From the NCBI GenBank assembly GCA_002482845.1, contig DLGT01000103.1, positions 83,621-147,620 of the forward strand: a stretch of 64,000 nucleotides of DNA, written 5' to 3'. A model generated the notes under the pieces. That model was not told the DNA's origin. It ran no database searches and worked only from the letters and a program-made list of their open reading frames with translations. A program made the translations under genes and the position numbers. This stretch comes from Saprospiraceae bacterium UBA7687. Its GTDB lineage: Bacteria; Bacteroidota; Bacteroidia; Chitinophagales; Saprospiraceae. Positions 63,166 through 64,000 of the stretch are shown in pieces. The number at the start of each line of letters is the position of its first letter. The stretch's first letter is position 1.

Positions 63166-64000
63166 AAAGTCACCCGGTAAATACTTTTTATATTTTGATT
63201 TTAAGTAGTCTAAACCTTCTTCATTGTCTTGCAAATTTAGATTTAGTTTCTCTTTTATGAACTCGTGTCTTTGCTTTGCTTCACTGATTATATCACCCCA
63301 AGAGAGTATAAAAACATCAAAGTTGTCTCCTTCATGAATGTGTCCATATTTTCTGTTTTTTTGAGTTAGCAAAGGCTTGATTTCTGGTTTAAAATCTTTT
63401 GTAACAAGTATGAATTTCCATTTTGTTTTTGTTTTTCTAAATCTATTATCATTGGCTACTTTAGTTGCATAAGATTCAATTTGTGTTTTTTCATCAAAAC
63501 CTGCATCTAAACTTGGTCTTTTTAACTCAATAACAAGATTTTCTTTTCCTGCCGTTCCCAAACTGTATTGTTTCCATAAACAAACATCTGGAATTGTTTC
63601 AAGGTCTGTATTATCCGAATCGTTTACTATGGATTGAAAGTCTTCCCGCTTAAGACAATCCTTTAAAAACGCTTTTAATACATTTTTTAAAGTTAAGTCG
63701 TCAACACCATAAGTATATTCATCACCGAAAAGCCAAGTTTCATTAACAATGATTTTATGAAGGTGTCGCCTTTCTAAAATATGCTTGTTCAGGTCTTTGT
63801 CATAAATAATTTGCTCTAATCCATTTAAGAATTGCAAACGGTTTTTGATTTCCGTCATTGCATCAATAATGTTTGATAAAGATGTCGTGTCAAGTAAATC
63901 TGCTAAATCTTCCCTTTGCTCTTCAGGCAATTCAATTACTTCACTTAATATTCTTCTTAAATTCTTTGAATCATTTTCAAGTGCTTCACTTAAAAGTGAA
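63163..64000 (-). CDS. C-terminal part of a Shedu/PD-(D/E)XK-like defence protein (partial)
   Basis: The frame is open to the window edge (the gene starts beyond base 64000). The visible 279 residues comprise a helical N-terminal part and a nuclease-like domain: ERRHLHKIIVNETWLFGDEY, then IPDVCLWKQ and NLVIELKRPS with the Asp...Glu-x-Lys pattern of PD-(D/E)XK nucleases, then QIESYATKVANDNRF. It matches Shedu (DUF4263) proteins and also the C-terminal nuclease part of GHKL/Hsp90-like ATPases from defence loci. Without its N-terminus the two cannot be separated. The TTG at 63930 is not needed as a start. It lies just upstream of the AriAB-like pair. Confidence 0.68.
   Translation of the reverse strand, partial: SLLSEALENDSKNLRRILSEVIELPEEQREDLADLLDTTSLSNIIDAMTEIKNRLQFLNGLEQIIYDKDLNKHILERRHLHKIIVNETWLFGDEYTYGVDDLTLKNVLKAFLKDCLKREDFQSIVNDSDNTDLETIPDVCLWKQYSLGTAGKENLVIELKRPSLDAGFDEKTQIESYATKVANDNRFRKTKTKWKFILVTKDFKPEIKPLLTQKNRKYGHIHEGDNFDVFILSWGDIISEAKQRHEFIKEKLNLNLQDNEEGLDYLKSKYKKYLPGDF

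Noticed and set aside
62981..63166. A plus-strand open frame of 61 codons in the gap between the AriA-like gene and the nuclease gene.
   Set aside because: It lies entirely in the palindromic, non-coding spacer and has no recognisable coding pattern; the open frame is a by-product of the repeat.
1..64000. tRNA, rRNA or CRISPR arrays.
   Set aside because: No cloverleaf-type tRNA sequence, no rRNA-like conserved blocks and no regularly spaced short direct repeats were seen by eye; a covariance search could still find small RNAs.

Overview
The window is AT-rich chromosomal DNA from a member of the Bacteroidota. Four things point there: recurrent TAnnTTTG promoter boxes (the -7 element of the Bacteroidota primary sigma factor), several proteins ending in type IX secretion (T9SS) sorting domains, the scarcity of Shine-Dalgarno sequences, and the gene content. 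The large HYR/Ig-rich adhesin and the many secreted modular proteins suggest a Saprospiria-like or related environmental lineage; that placement is inference.

Region by region. 1-2.8 kb: tail of a T9SS protein and a repeat-bearing tail-fibre-like secreted protein. 2.9-12.6 kb: housekeeping genes (HI0933-type flavoprotein, M1 aminopeptidase, NlpC/P60 lipoprotein, adenylate kinase, Obg GTPase, leucyl aminopeptidase, esterase, YceD/DUF177, L32, RidA, a TPMT-like methyltransferase). 12.7-16.8 kb: M23 peptidase, ECF sigma factor with a small membrane partner, a hypothetical secreted protein, RecX. 16.9-25.6 kb: vWA/TonB-plug protein, a PdeM-SbcD-SbcC DNA-repair operon, an N-acetylmuramoyl-L-alanine amidase. 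25.8-27.5 kb: YoeB-type toxin-antitoxin pair and ArgE. 27.6-38.8 kb: a 2,595-residue adhesin and a secreted metzincin protease, both with T9SS domains. 39-43.3 kb: divergent uridine kinase and nucleoside transporter, a TRIC-like channel, a phosphodiesterase-like enzyme. 43.6-52.1 kb: outer-membrane proteins and a two-gene operon for a PNGase F-like protein and a purple-acid-phosphatase-like enzyme. 52.1-60.5 kb: accessory region with a c-type cytochrome-like lipoprotein, a BclA-C-like secreted protein, an intact and a broken copy of a small eRF1-like gene, LVIVD lipoproteins and a GH9 cellulase. 60.7-64 kb: defence-type genes.

Two observations stand out. First, three copies (140, 146 and 89 bp) of one short non-coding element with 16-bp terminal inverted repeats and 6-bp direct repeats at the insertion points lie at 52.1, 55.2 and 58.1 kb; this looks like an undescribed MITE family. 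Second, an overlapping AAA-ATPase/DUF4435 gene pair that resembles the PARIS (AriA-AriB) anti-phage system is bracketed by a 10-bp inverted repeat. On its upstream side lies a roughly 160-bp imperfect palindrome that begins at the stop codon of the next gene, an arrangement reminiscent of an integron-like cassette. The neighbouring gene, cut by the window edge, ends in a Shedu/PD-(D/E)XK-like nuclease domain.
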